This document shows positions 44,801 to 55,851 of a stretch of DNA of 64,000 nucleotides, in pieces. Below the pieces are notes generated by a model. It did no database searches and had not been told where the DNA came from. It saw only the letters and a program-made list of their open reading frames with translations. The number at the start of each line of letters is the position of its first letter. Positions within the stretch are counted from its first letter, which is position 1. The translations under genes and the position numbers were made by a program. This stretch comes from Miscanthus floridulus (taxonomy: Eukaryota > Streptophyta > Magnoliopsida > Poales > Poaceae): the NCBI RefSeq assembly GCF_019320115.1, contig NC_089591.1, positions 57,288,078-57,352,077 on the forward strand. The letters are read 5' to 3'.

Positions 44801-44961
44801 TTCTTTCTCTAGATTTTCCTTTGTCCAAGGTTGTCGATGAAGCCAAGAGCCAAGAGTACCTGGATGCTGTTGAGAGGTTGGAGCCTAAGGTCGATGACTT
44901 AGCCAGGAAGATTGTAGATAATATTAACATTGATGTTTCTTCCCCTTATGACAATGCCTGA
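41853..44961 (+). pseudogene. Antisense gene of Tat element A2, multi-exon, nearly readable
   Basis: Exon 1, 41853-42725, starts MAVRAAQKVWPAPTTTEDQL and includes ISLNHLAPNAVLYLSVFVHL, SLFRYFFRSKPQ and LIPPLSVHSRSGLLVNDRWE. Exons 42824-43130, 43204-43273 and the exon from 43346 join in phase at GT-AG sites (ELRCNFADPSPLDDLP, ARAMVALVESEEEEDDDDAL, RRRPSGSS). Later exons give SRPSG-type linkers and a coiled coil (VSTLKTKLDLCRAELESKRQ, GIEEMKMLARTSHNKAKEVI), ending with DNA and TGA at 44959-44961. A TAG at 41940-41942 and others later break it, and about 29 N-terminal codons present in A1 are missing. The protein resembles 'putative gypsy type transposon' (PF04195-like) entries. Its function is unknown. 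Confidence 0.78.
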
Positions 44962-45541
44962 TGTAATCGACCTTTGTATTCTAGCTTCTGTAACAAAACA
45001 CTATACTTGAAAACTGAATGGAGAATCTTTATTTTTCATTGATGCCTTGTTTGTCTGTATTTCTTTGTCTCATAAACAACTTGGCTTTGGTAAATCATTG
45101 TCTTGACAAACTTTCTTGATCTGTCGAGTGCTTTTCTGGCTTTTGTCTGTGACTTGTAAACAACTCGGTATAGACCATTGTCTCAACAAACTTTGTGTCT
45201 TGTTAGTACTGAAAAGACTTAGGATATCTCCAGCTTCTTCTTCTTGGCTTAGCTCGTAGTGTGGTCAGCATCTGGTCCTATCTCTGGTTGCAAAAATATC
45301 CTAGGACCGGCAAGCCCCCGAGCACTTCATGGTAGAGCTCTGGAAGCCTCGTCTTGTTTTCTTCAAGTCTTGTTAAGCAGGAACAAGCATTGTCCGAGTG
45401 CTTTCTTGAGTGAAACCGTGTAGCGCTTCTTGGGATCTTCTGAGTGTAGCCCCCATGCCTCTTGCTATTTGGAACAAGGAGCTGGAGGGTCTTGTCTTGA
45501 AGTTGCTCTAATTTATGTTCAGGCTTAGTTTCTGTTGTTTT

Positions 45542-46098
45542 GCTTTTTGGTTTGGGTGTTAGCTTATTAGCTACCCTCATCGGTGGGCTCAAGCATCTTT
45601 TCAGCTCTTTTGCTCTCGGTCGGTATGCTCAGGCGTCTTTTCAGCCATTTTGCTTTTTGGTTCGGGTGTTAGCTTATTAGCTACCCTCATCGGCGGGCTC
45701 AAGCATGTTTTTAGCTCTTTTGCTCTTGGCCGGTATGCTCAGGCGTCTTTTCAGCCATTTTGCTTTTTGGTTCGGGTGTTAGCTTATTAGCTACCCTCAT
45801 CGGTGGGCTCAAGCATGTTTTCATCTCTTTTGCTCTCAGTCGGTATGCTCAGGCATCTTTTCAGCCATTTTGCTTTTTGGTTCGGGTGTTAGCTTATTAG
45901 CTACCCTCATTGGCGGGCTCAAGCAAGTTTTTAGCTCTTTTGCTCTCGGCCGGTATGCTTAGGCATCTTTTCAGCCATTTTGCTTTTTGGTTCGGGTGTT
46001 AGCTTATTAGCTACCCTCATCGGTGGGCTCAAGCATGTTTTCAGCTCTTGCTCTCGACCGGTATGCTCAGGTGTCTTTTCAGTCATTTTGCTTTTTTG
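45542..46098 (-). repeat. Tandem array, 110-bp unit, five copies (A2)
   Basis: GCTTTTTGGTTCGGGTG-like unit starts occur at 45542, 45652, 45762, 45872 and 45982 with a partial one at 46090, so the period is 110 bp. It is the inverted counterpart of the A1 array, with the same period and copy number. Confidence 0.88.
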
Positions 46099-46283
46099 TT
46101 TTCATTGGAAACAACTCGGGGAAAGCCATAATGAGACATATGTTTGTCGAGAAAGAACCATCTTTATTGATCATGAATATTGATAGGTCACAATAGTACA
46201 TATGTTGTTGATGAGCGCTATCTTTATTGATCATGAACGTTGATCTCTTGTGTCTTGTATACATATTTTCCCTTGAGTTGTTT

Positions 46284-49200
46284 TCATGTGTAGAATCTTC
46301 GTAGCTGATTGATGTGCCATGTATTGTTGACTTCTTTTCCGTCTTCAGTTATCAACTTGTATGTGCCCGGTCCAGTGACTTTTGTGACGATAAAAGGACA
46401 TTCCCATGGACTGAGTAGTTTATGACGTCCGTTAGTTTTTTGTATTCTTCTTAGTACTAAGTCTCCGACTTGTAATGATCAAGACTGGGTATTCTTGTTG
46501 TAGTGGCGTTTTAGTCCTTGGAGGTATCTTGCTGATTGAAGGGTAGCGTTTACTCTGACTTCTTCTGTACTGTTGAGTTCTAATCTTTGGGTGTGTTCTG
46601 CTTCTCCTTCGTCGTATTGTTCTATCCTTGGTGACGTCCAGATCAAGTCAGCAGGTAGTATGGCTTCTGATCCGTACACCAGGAAGAAAGGTGAGTATCT
46701 GGTGGCACTGCTTATTTGAGTTCATAGCCCCCATACAACCTTGGGTAATTCTTCAATCCATTTTGATCTATAGTCTATTAGTTCTTCATATAATCTTAGT
46801 TTTAATCCAGCTAGTATGAGTCCGTTTGCCCTTTCGACCCGTCTGTTGGCCTTTGGATGTGTGACTAATGCGTAATCTATTCTAAAGCCACAGTCCTGTG
46901 CCCAACTTTGGAATTCTATGGCTGTGAAGGGAGAACCCAAATCCATGATGATTCGATTGGGCATGCCAAAGCGGTGCATAATGTCTTGGATGAACTCGAC
47001 TGCATTGGCTACGCTGTATTTTGCGAGTGGTTTGAATTCAATCCATTTGGTGAACTTGTCAATTGCTACGAAGATGTACTCGAAGCCGCCTTTTGCTTTC
47101 TTGAGAGGTCCTACTTGATCCAGCCCCTAGCAGGAGAAAGGCCAAGCAGGTGGTATAAAGATGAGGTTGTGAGCTGGCACATGAGCTTGTCTTGCGAACA
47201 TTTGACAACTTTTGCATCTTCTGACGAGTTCTTCTACGTCTTTTAAAGCAGTTGGCCAGTAGAAACCGGTGCGGAATGCTTTGCCAACTAGTGTTCTTGA
47301 AACAGTGTGATTTCCACAGCAACCTGAGTGTATTTCATCTAGGATTTCTTTGCCTTCTTCAAATGAGACACATTTTAGGAGTACTCCTGATGATGCGGCT
47401 CTTTTGTAGAGCTTGTCTCCTACTAGGACGTAATTCTTGCTTCTGCGAACAACTCAGGTAGCTTCCTCTTTTTCCACCGGCAACTTATTCTCTTTGATGT
47501 AATCAATAAAAGCCTGGGTCCATGAAGTGATGATTACCAAGATCTGGGTGCCTTTGGCTGAGATTTTAGGGGTTATCTCACCGGGTTGTTTGATAGAGGG
47601 AGCTGATAACTCCTCTATGAATACACCGGGTGGGACCTTAGCCCTGTCTGATCCAAGCTTGGTGAGGATGTCTGCTGCTATATTAGAATCACGTAGGACG
47701 TGTATAATTTCTAATCCTTGAAAATGTTTTTCGAGCTTTTGTATTTCTGCACAGTAAGGGCCCATGTTTTCTTTGGTGCAATCCCAATCTTTGTTGACTT
47801 GATTGATGACTACTGTTGAATCGCCGTATACGAGTAAACGCTTGATTCCGAGGGTAATTGCCACTCGTAGCCCGTGGATGAGGGCTTCGTATTCTACTTC
47901 ATTGTTTGTAGCTTGCCATAATATCTGAAGGACGTACTTGAGTTGCTTTCCATTTAGAGAAATTAGGAAGACGCCTGCACTGGCTCTGACTAGCTTGAGT
48001 GATCCATCAAAGTACATCTTCCAATGATCAAGGATGGTACTTGACATAGGTTGTTGAATTTCTATCCATTCGGCAACAAAATCAGCCAGGGCTTGAGATT
48101 TAATTGCCTTCCGTGGGGTGAAATTGATATTGAGAGCACCAAGTTCAACTGCCCACTTAGATGTGCGCCCTGTTATGTCTCTGTTGTGCAGGATGTCTCC
48201 GAGTGGGAAATCTGTTACCACGGTAATCTTGTGGCCTTCAAAATAGTGGTGAAGCTTGCGTGAAGTGATTAATAGGGCGTAGAGTAGTTTTTGTACATGC
48301 GGGTACTGGACTTTTGATTCTGATAGTACTTCGCTAATATAATATACAGGGCGTTGTATTTTATATACACGCTCTTCTTCTTCTCTTTCCACGACAATCG
48401 CTGTGTTGATCACAGTAGAAGTTGCCGCAATGTATAGCATCATGTCTTCGTATTTCTTTGGAGGTGTGAGAATGGGTGAGGATGTGAGATATGCCTTGAG
48501 TTTCTTTAAAGCTTCATTGGCTTCTTCTGTCCACTCGAACTTGTCTATCTTCTTTAGCAATTTAAAGAAATGTAACCCTTTTTCGTCCAGTCTTGATATG
48601 AAACGATTTAGGGCCGCCATGTAGCCTGTTAGCTTCTGCACATCTTTGACACTTCGAGGAGGGCCCATCTCTATTATGGCTCGAATTTGCTTGGCGCTTG
48701 CTTCGATTCCGCGATGACTGACCAGGAATCCGAGTAGTTGTCCTGAAGGAACTCCGAATACACACTTATTTGGGTTCAATTTCCACCTTCATCTTTTTAG
48801 GTTTTCGAAGGTTTGCTTTAAGTCTTCAATTAGTGTATCTAGGTTCTTTGTCTTTACCACTACGTCATCCACGTATGCTTCTATGTTTTCACCGATCTGA
48901 TCACCGAGGCATGTTTGGATAGCTCTTTGGTAAGTTGCACCAGCATTTTTAGTCCAAATGACATGGTTTTGTAGCAGTAGGCACCGAATGGAGTGATGAA
49001 GGATGTCTTGCTCTGGTCTTGTTCCTTTAATGCAATCTGGTGATATCCTTAATAGCAATCAAGGAAGGATAATAGGGCAGATCCTGCTATTGAATCAACT
49101 ATCTGATCAATGCATGGTAGCCCGAACAGATCTTTCGAGCAGTGTTTGTTGAGATCTGTGTAGTCGACACACATGAGCCACTTGTCTATATTCTTTTTCT

Positions 49201-49565
49201 GTACCAGAACTAGGTTTGCTAGCCAATCTGGATGGAGGATTTCTCTGATGAATCCGGCTACCATTAGTTTTGTAATTTCCTTTTTAATTGCTGCCTTCTT
49301 GTCGAGAGAGAATCGTCGTAGTCATTGCTTCATAGGCTTGGAGCCTTCATTGATATCAATTCTATGCTCAGCCAACTCTCTTGGGACCCCTGGCATGTCA
49401 GTCGGCTTCCAAGCGAAGATATCCTTGTTGTCCCGAAGAAAGTTGGTGAGCATGAGTTTCTATTTTACCAATAGGTGGGCGCTGATGGTTGCCGTTTTTT
49501 AGGGATCACCGGTGCCTAGGTCGATTTGCTTGACGTCGGCTTCTTTCGGTGGTGCTAGGATGTTG
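46284..49565 (-). pseudogene. Pol remnant of A2: RT, RNases H, integrase (protease missing)
   Basis: From high to low coordinates: RT start (MVAGFIREILHPDWLANLVL, 49264), the intact-looking catalytic box AYVDDVVVKTKN (about 48900), then a long open stretch 48779-47454 of 441 residues with NPNKCVFGVPSGQLLGFLVS, VYYISEVLSESKVQYPHVQ, the archaeal-type RNase H block MYFDGSLKLVRA, NNEVEYEALIHGL, VYGDSTVVINQV and RDSNIAADIL. Integrase pieces follow (IIMDLGSPFTAIEFQSW, 46979-46722, then 46679-46479). Frameshifts near 49050 and stops at 48780, 47453 and within integrase break it. The segment is better preserved than in A1 but lacks the protease. Confidence 0.85.
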
Positions 49566-50317
49566 GGTTCATCTGAAGATCTGACGTCGGGTGCTTCTGG
49601 GGGGACCAATGGTGATTGAGGATGGTGAATCATGAATACTTCTCTATCGTGAGTTGTTCTATCATCGTCGTTGATTTCCGTACTGCTAGAGCTGTTGATA
49701 ACTTCAGTAGAGGTTTCAAGGTCATAGATCGAGTCTCCTTCTTAGTAGGGTAGAGTTGTTGTTGTCGTATCATTGACTAGTTGGGTGCCGTCATCCTCAG
49801 GAACGGAACCTGGCCAGTGGATAATGCAGTCTTGAGATGTTATAGTTAAGACGAGACCTTCCTGGGCTCCTTTTAGCGGCATTCTAAGCACGGGATAGGT
49901 GGATCCTTTGGGCCATGTCTGATAAGATGTTGCCATGTTGTGGAGTCCGAACGGAAGAGGACCCGACTTCTTTTTAGTACTCTGAGTGTACTCTGAGTTG
50001 TATCCTTGATAAGTTGACATCATGCCTTGGAGCCTTGTCGGAAAAGAACTTGGTTTTCTAAAAGAACTCGGATAAGACTCCATCTCGGAAGCGGAACTTG
50101 AGTTTGAATCGGATGCGCGAAGTCACGAAATCTAAGTTGGATTGGACATTACGAGCTGCGTGAACCTTTCGGCAAGCTGATCTGTCATTGTTGCCAAAAT
50201 GGAAAAGTCTTGATGATGATCTGAATTTTTGAGGAGACGACCTTGGAGCTTGCCATCGTCGCCTGTCTCGCAGATCCATGAACCAAAGATGAAGATTGAT
50301 CTCTTTGAGAAGATCAT
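49566..50317 (-). pseudogene. gag N-terminal part of A2 (truncated)
   Basis: The minus-strand ATG at 50317 opens MIFSKRSIFIFGSWICETGD as in A1. The reading continues through a broken serine-rich part (MESYPSSFRKPSSFPTRLQG) and VLRMPLKGAQEGLVLTITSQ to about 49571. There the sequence jumps from the position equivalent to about 20190 in A1 to that equivalent to about 22343, so the capsid, zinc finger and protease are gone. Confidence 0.8.
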
Positions 50318-50361
50318 GTTGTCGAGGTCCATCGAGCTCTCGGATGTAAAGTCACCGAAAG

Positions 50362-50381
50362 CCCCTACCTGGCGCGCCAGC
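50362..50381 (-). other. Primer-binding site of A2
   Basis: On the minus strand this reads GCTGGCGCGCCAGGTAGGGG, next to the LTR fragment. It differs from A1 by one base. Confidence 0.7.
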
Positions 50382-50519
50382 TGTCGATGTTTCACCACTG
50401 ATAGCCTGCCACAGGAGTATCCAAGGCAGTATGTTCGGGCTTCAGCATATGCAGAACTCAACGATAAATGCAAGAGACAGTCGATTAATTTTGGTTCGTG
50501 CCCTCGATCTTTGATCAAG

Positions 50520-50971
50520 TGTCGATGTTTTACCACCGGCAACCCACCACGGGGGTACCCAAGGCGGTGATTTGTTCGGAGGGGTATCGGCGTATGTAGG
50601 AACTTGGTGGTAAACACAGGGAGACAACGATTTATACTAGTTCGGTATGCCGGAAAATCATGGCGCCCTACATCCAGTGTGGAGTAGATAGTATGTTGCG
50701 CCCTACGCTATGTCATCCTCTTGATCTCTATCGAGATCTAGAGGTTTTTGTTGTGTGTTGTATGGTGTGTTCTTGTGTAGGTGTCGATCTAGGGACCCCT
50801 GCCCTCCTTTATATAGTCCAGGAGAGGTGGGAGTCCTAGTCGATTACAAAGTAGCGATCCTAGTAGGATTATGTGTAACTAGTCCTAGTAGGATTACATG
50901 TAGAGAATCCTATTTGGACTAGGTTTTCTTCTCTCTTCTCCGTGGGGAACCCTTTGGGTCCCGCATCGACA
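50520..50971 (-). repeat. B-type LTR, copy 1 (452 bp)
   Basis: It begins TGTCGATGTTTTACC and ends CGCATCGACA. It has a minus-strand TATA box at about 50807-50815 (TTTATATAG in plus). It is related to the A LTR in its first and last 40 bases but distinct in the middle. Confidence 0.85.
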
Positions 50972-51112
50972 AGCTGTCGATGTTTCACCATCGATAGCCT
51001 ACCACGGGAGTACCCGAGGCAGTATGTTCGGGCTTCAGCGTATGTAGAACTCGACGGTAAACACAAGAGACAGTCGATTTATCCTGGTTCGGGCCCTTGA
51101 TCTTTGATCGAG

Positions 51113-51563
51113 TGTTGATTTTTACCACCGGCAACCCACCACAGGGGTACCCGAGGCGGTGATTTGTTCGGAGGGGTATCGGCGTATGTAGGAACTCGGT
51201 GGTAAACGCAGGGAGACAATGATTTATACTAGTTCGGTACGCCGGAAAATCACAGCGCCCTACGTCCAGTGTGGAGTAGATAGTATGTTGCGCCCTACAC
51301 TATGTCGTCCTCTTGATCTCTATCGAGATCTAGAGGTTTTTGTTGTGTGTTGTATGGTGTGTTCTTATGTAGGTATCGATCTAGGGACCCCTGCCCTCCT
51401 TTATATAGTCCAGGAGAGGTGGGAGTCCTAGTCGATTACAAAGTAGCGATCCTAGTAGGATTATGTGTAACTAGTCCTAGTAGGATTACATGTAGAGAAT
51501 CCTATTTGGACTAGGTTTTCTTCTCTCTTCTCCGTGGGGAACCCTTTGGGTCCCGCATCGACA
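51113..51563 (-). repeat. B-type LTR, copy 2 (451 bp)
   Basis: It begins TGTTGATTTTTACC (one base shorter, start mutated) and ends CGCATCGACA. It is near-identical to copies 1 and 3. Confidence 0.85.
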
Positions 51564-51705
51564 AGCTATCGATGTTTTCACCACCGATAGCCTGCCACGG
51601 GAGTACCCGAAGCAGTATGTTCGGGCTTCAGCGTATGCAGAACTCGACGGTAAACGCAAGAGACAGTCGATTTATCCTGGTTTGGGCCCTCGATCTTTGA
51701 TCGAG

Positions 51706-52157
51706 TGTCGATGTTTTACCACCGGCAACCCGCCACAGGGGTACCCGGGGCGGTGATTTGTTCGAAGGGGTATCGGCGTATGTAGGAACTCGGTGGTAAA
51801 CGCAGGGAGACAACGATTTATACTGGTTCGGTATGCTGGAAAATCATGGCGCCCTACGTCCAGTGTGTAGTAGATAGTATGTTGCGCCCTGCGCTATGTC
51901 GTCCTCTTGATCTCTATCGAGATCTAGAGGTTTTTGTTGTGTGTTGTATGGTGTGTTCTTGTGTAGGTGTCGATCTAGGGACCCCTGCCCTCCTTTATAT
52001 AGTCCAGGAGAGGCGGGAGTCCTAGTCGGTTATAAAGTAGAGATCCTAGTAGGATTATGTGTAACTAGTCCTAGTAGGATTACATGTAGAGAATCCTATT
52101 TGGACTAGGTTTTCTTCTCTCTTCTCCGTGGGGAACCCTTTGGGTCCCGCATCGACA
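51706..52157 (-). repeat. B-type LTR, copy 3 (452 bp)
   Basis: It begins TGTCGATGTTTTACC and ends CGCATCGACA, followed by AGCCCCCGAGCATTTC, so this copy sits in the position of the 3' LTR of element B. Confidence 0.85.
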
Positions 52158-52692
52158 AGCCCCCGAGCATTTCATGATTGAGCTTCAAGGGCCGGGTTGT
52201 TGTAGACTTGTTCTGGGTTCTTACTTGAAGCGAGATCTTGAGATGGTCTTCTTTGTCTTTTCTTTGGCTGATGTGCACTTTTGGACAAAAGTGCACTCAG
52301 TGAGTGTAGCCCCCGAGCCTTTTGCTTGTTGGGACAAGAAGCCAGAGGGTTCCTTTAGTCTTCTTGGTTGCTCCGAGTTCTTTTTCGGTGGGTGCAATTT
52401 TTCGTAAAAATTGCACTCACTGAGTGTAGCCCCCGAGCCTCTTGCTTTTGCTTGCAAAAGTTGGAGGGTCCAAATTCTTGTCTTAAAAAATTTCTAGGGT
52501 TATGTATCTCGTAGCCCCCGAGCCTTCTCCGAGTTCTTGTCTTTCAAAAAGAAATCGGGTGAAGGGTCTTGATGTGTTGTCGTTTGTTGTAGTCTTGAGT
52601 ACTTGTATTCTTGGTCTTTCGCCCTTGAATTGGAGCCCCTGGGTGTAGTTGAAGCGTATGCTGAGCTACCGAGCTTAGCGTTTGACTAAGCC

Positions 52693-52990
52693 GTGATGTT
52701 CTTCCAGGTTGTTTTTTATTCATCCGGGTTGTTTCTAGACCTCTGGTTCTTGATGAACCTCTTCCAGATTATTTGCACTTCGTCTAGATTTTTTTCTGAA
52801 CTCGTATGTACCTCATCTGTATTGTTTTCTGATCAATCTGGGTTCTTTCTGAATTTGTCTTGGTACTTGCAGCACCTCTTCGGGGTTGTTTTCTGATCGA
52901 TCTGGGTTCTTTCTAAGCGCTTGTCTTGGTTCTTACCGCACCTTGTCGGGGTTCTTTTTTTATCAAACCAGGTTGTTTCTGGACTAGCTC
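52693..52990. repeat. GGTTGTTTTCTGATC-like imperfect repeats
   Basis: Phrases such as GGGTTCTTTCTGA, TTGTTTTCTGATC and CCTCTTCCAGAT recur five or six times with 30-60 bp spacing. They probably belong to the decayed 3' region of element B. No coding is inferred. Confidence 0.45.
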
Positions 52991-53169
52991 TCAGGAGCGT
53001 GTTTTTCCTGATCTCATGGTACAGATGTAGCTCCCCTACATGTTAAACATAAAAATATGTTATAAATGACATTCCGGATATGAAGTCAGGAGCATGTCCC
53101 ATATTTGAATAATCAATCAGGGGCGGGCCCCGGCATCATAAAATGCATATAAACTTTTTTCGCGTCTTG

Positions 53170-53665
53170 CTCTTTCTAGGCCATGCAAATTCCTCAGGTA
53201 GTGTCCTGTTATGTTTAAGCACTTGAATCTCTGGCGTATGGTTCAGAGGTTCATTGACGTGACCATGTGAGCCTGGCATTCGGTTCAGAGGTTTATTGAT
53301 GTGACCATCCATGTGAGTAGACAAGCTTCACGGATTAAGGCATGTTCTACCTGAGGACTTTAGCGACCGTTAAGAGAAGACTTAGAGCACTATGTTTGCT
53401 CACATGATGATTTTACTTAGAGCACTATGTTTGCTCGCATGATGATTGTAGAGCACTATGTTTGCTCGCATGATGATTTTTTGTGTCTTCCCTTGATAGG
53501 TCGGTTAATTTCCTAGGTAGTAGCCTGTTACGTTTAAGCACTTGAATCTCGCGTATGGTTCAGAGGTTCATTGATGTGACCACTCCGTATGGTTCAGAGG
53601 TTCTTTGACGTGACCATCCGTATGGTTCAGAGGTTCATTGTCGTGACCATCCATTCGAGAAAACA
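53170..53665. repeat. Short tandem repeats (GGTTCAGAGGTTCATTGACGTGACCAT and GCACTATGTTTGCTC units)
   Basis: GGTTCAGAGG(T)TCATTGACGTGACCA-like units occur at least five times (two near 53240-53300, three near 53555-53650). GAGCACTATGTTTGCTCGCATGATGATT occurs three times at 53384-53480. The phrases TTAAGCACTTGAATCTC and AACAAGCTTCACGAATTAAG flank both groups, so a larger block of about 350 bp is itself duplicated. Confidence 0.7.
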
Positions 53666-53700
53666 AGCTTCACGAATTAAGGCTTACTATCCGAGTAAAT

Positions 53701-55560
53701 TAACAGCAGTTAAGGGAAGATGATATGGCCACAGAGGCATACGAATAATATCCGGAATGTATTTAAAAATTAAAGCATCACTTAGCTTGGTTCATGGCCG
53801 AGTTGTCGATCGCCGCAGTCGAGTTGCTGGGTACTTCGGACGAGTAGTTGGATACCACGTCTGAGCAGTTAGTTGTAGACACGTCGAGCATCCGGAACTC
53901 GTCACCAACTAGTTTGTTGGTTCTGAGTAGTAGTCGAGGTAGTCATCGAGCATCACGGCGGAGTCGCCAGGTTGTTGTAGTGGTAGCCGGGATCCGTCGT
54001 CGTCGTGGAGTACTCGGAGAGTGTTGCGCTATTACCGGGTTGTCGTAGTGGTCCGCTTGCTTCCAGTCGGATGGCTTGCTTGTTGGCCAGCTAGAACAGC
54101 TTGCGTGTTGGTTGACAAGAATGTACGCATCATGTACGAGCCTTGATATGTATGTGCGTGCACATACATAAATAGTGCACAAACGCCTTGGCCTTGCTTG
54201 CTTCTTTGGCAGTAGTCTGTACGTCTTGCTTCTTTGGCAGTAGCCTGTATTCGAGTTGATCTGATTTTGTACCGTTCGTGCTGAGGTCTTCGTATCCGAG
54301 TTGTTGTAGTCCTAGTTGTCCTCCGATCCAGCTGCATCCGGGAGCCCTTGAGGTGTTCGAGTTGGAGTCGAACTCAGTTGTCGTTTTGACTTTGTTGAGG
54401 TGGAATCCGGGGCTGGTTGTCCGACGTAGCATATACAACATGTGTTCGTGCATGTATATACACATATATGGGGCTGTCTAGCCACCGCGGATCGATTTTT
54501 TTTTCTGCACAACAAATACACCTTCACATGTACATGTGCAAGGTATATAAAAAATTATCTACAATACAGGTCAGTTAGTTAGGTTCTTCACAGTGAAACT
54601 TGTCCAACTGGTTCAACTCCTTAAATAGGTACGAGCACTCCCATTTTTCTAGATTTGTTCTAGGAATATAACGATGTTGTACTTTCAATTGTAAGCAACA
54701 TTTCCGTCAACAACGAGACATCTGTGGTGACTTTGTCAAACTCGAGAACTACCAATGCCGTCTTTAGAGGAGCTTGTAGGGGTAAAGTTTAGGTGCGTAC
54801 ATTCATAGGGTCCGAGTATGCGTATGTGCTGTGAACATTTGCGTCTGTGTGATGTAATTTAAAAATAGAATTGCTATGGAGCAATCCTATGTTTTATCTT
54901 GTGCTTTGTCGTCCAATTTGTTTCGTGGCGCGTGCTCTGGCGTTGGATTGATTGTTGAGCCTCAAGCGGCGAGCGATACAGGCTAGAGCCGTGTGTCCTC
55001 CTGCATCTGAGTGGCTACATTGTCGACCCAAGGCCGGCCGCCACCGCTGCCACTGCCCCCAGGTCGCCCCCCCCCCCCTAGGCTGCTCCCTGCGCCGTCG
55101 TCGCCGCCCCTAGGCCGGCTCCCTCCGCCACCGTCGCCACCAGGCCGCCCGCCACCCCCAGGGCGGACCGCTGTTGGTGCGCGGCCCCTCGCGCCGCCAT
55201 TCATCAGGACGGAGCTCCGCGCTTGCCCCTGTGCTTGGTTGTTATCTTCCTCTGAGATCTGCAATTTTTTCTGAAATTTATGAATAATTTGATGACATTT
55301 GTGAATAATTTGACATATATTTCTCTGATATCTTAAATCCATAGAAATAATTCATAATTTTTTTTAAAAAAAATGGCATATATTTGTGTTATCCCGAAAT
55401 TACATCATCATATCCAATAAATCACACTGATAAAATGAAATCACTGTAAATATAGTAATAGGACAATGTAAATATAGCTAAAAGCGTTGTAAATACCTGG
55501 GCAAATTTCAGTTGTTAAGAGGCGTTAAAACAACTTAATGTCATCTAGACATATCCTTCC
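53701..55560. other. Intergenic, no recognised gene
   Basis: The part at 53800-54480 is rich in GAGTTGTNG phrases and may still belong to an element. 55020-55200 is a GC-rich patch with a run of 12 C (55067-55078) that gives glycine- or proline-rich frames on both strands, which I treat as composition artefacts. No RNA gene was seen. Confidence 0.4.
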
Positions 55561-55686
55561 TCTACAGCAAATCTAAATCCAAGTTGGACGCGGCGAAAAC
55601 AGAATCCACCGCGCTCACGGGCACCTAGCGACAGAGTCCATGATGTACACGAACCGGCCGGGCGGCGGCGTCCGATCCTTTTCCTT

Positions 55687-55696
55687 TTATATATAG
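55687..55696 (+). promoter_or_regulatory. TATA box of LEA_2-like gene copy 1
   Basis: TTATATATAG lies about 160 bases before the start codon. The duplicate gene has TTTTATGTAG at the same place. Confidence 0.6.
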
Positions 55697-55851
55697 CACG
55701 TAGCAGAGGCTACGAGGACAAGCGCGCATAAGCATAGCTCCCATCTGAAACCACGTTGACGTGGTAGCTCTCTTTTATCCTCCCTCAGCAGTCAGCACCT
55801 TGACGCCGGCCGCCGCCAGTGCTCCGTTATTGTCCTCTCTAGTTCTCTACC

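Larger units (their letters stand above)
39481..50519 (-). mobile_element. Second Tat/RIRE2-like element (A2), inverted and internally deleted
   Basis: Read on the minus strand it has a primer site, a gag start, RT, RNases H, integrase, a 110-bp tandem array, an antisense gene and a 3' LTR, the same order as A1. About 2.2 kb present in A1 (rest of gag and protease) is missing at about 49565. The left end is a complete LTR (39481-39886). At the right end only the first 138 bases of the LTR (in plus coordinates) remain before a different LTR begins at 50520, so no target duplication can be identified. The base pairs CCGGG precede the left end. Confidence 0.88.
50382..52157 (-). repeat. Threefold tandem repeat of a composite LTR (about 592 bp period)
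   Basis: Three units begin at 50382, 50975 and 51567. Each is 137-139 bp of the A-type LTR (TGTCGATGTTTCACCACCGATAG... to ...TGATCGAG) followed directly by a 451-452-bp B-type LTR, and the units are joined by the bases AGC. The first unit abuts the A2 primer site, and the last B LTR abuts a polypurine complement (AGCCCCCGAGCA). Copies are nearly identical, so the amplification is younger than the insertions. Confidence 0.9.
52158..53700 (-). mobile_element. 3' part of a related Tat-type element (B), truncated
   Basis: After the polypurine complement come blocks like those in A1 and A2: GAGTGTAGCCCCCGAGCC at about 52302, 52422 and (shortened) 52513, and GTTGGAGGGTC. No pol or gag of element B is found further right, so only its 3' non-coding part remains. 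The right boundary is uncertain. Confidence 0.6.

Noticed and set aside
54930..54960. GTTGGATTGATTGTTGAG resembling part of the A-type LTR
   Set aside because: Only about 17 bases match the LTR phrase, with no flanking similarity, so it was not called an LTR fragment.
54983..55342. Glycine-rich protein on the minus strand (and its proline-rich mirror)
   Set aside because: It follows from a GC-rich, C-run-containing patch that is open on both strands, with no domain or conserved start.
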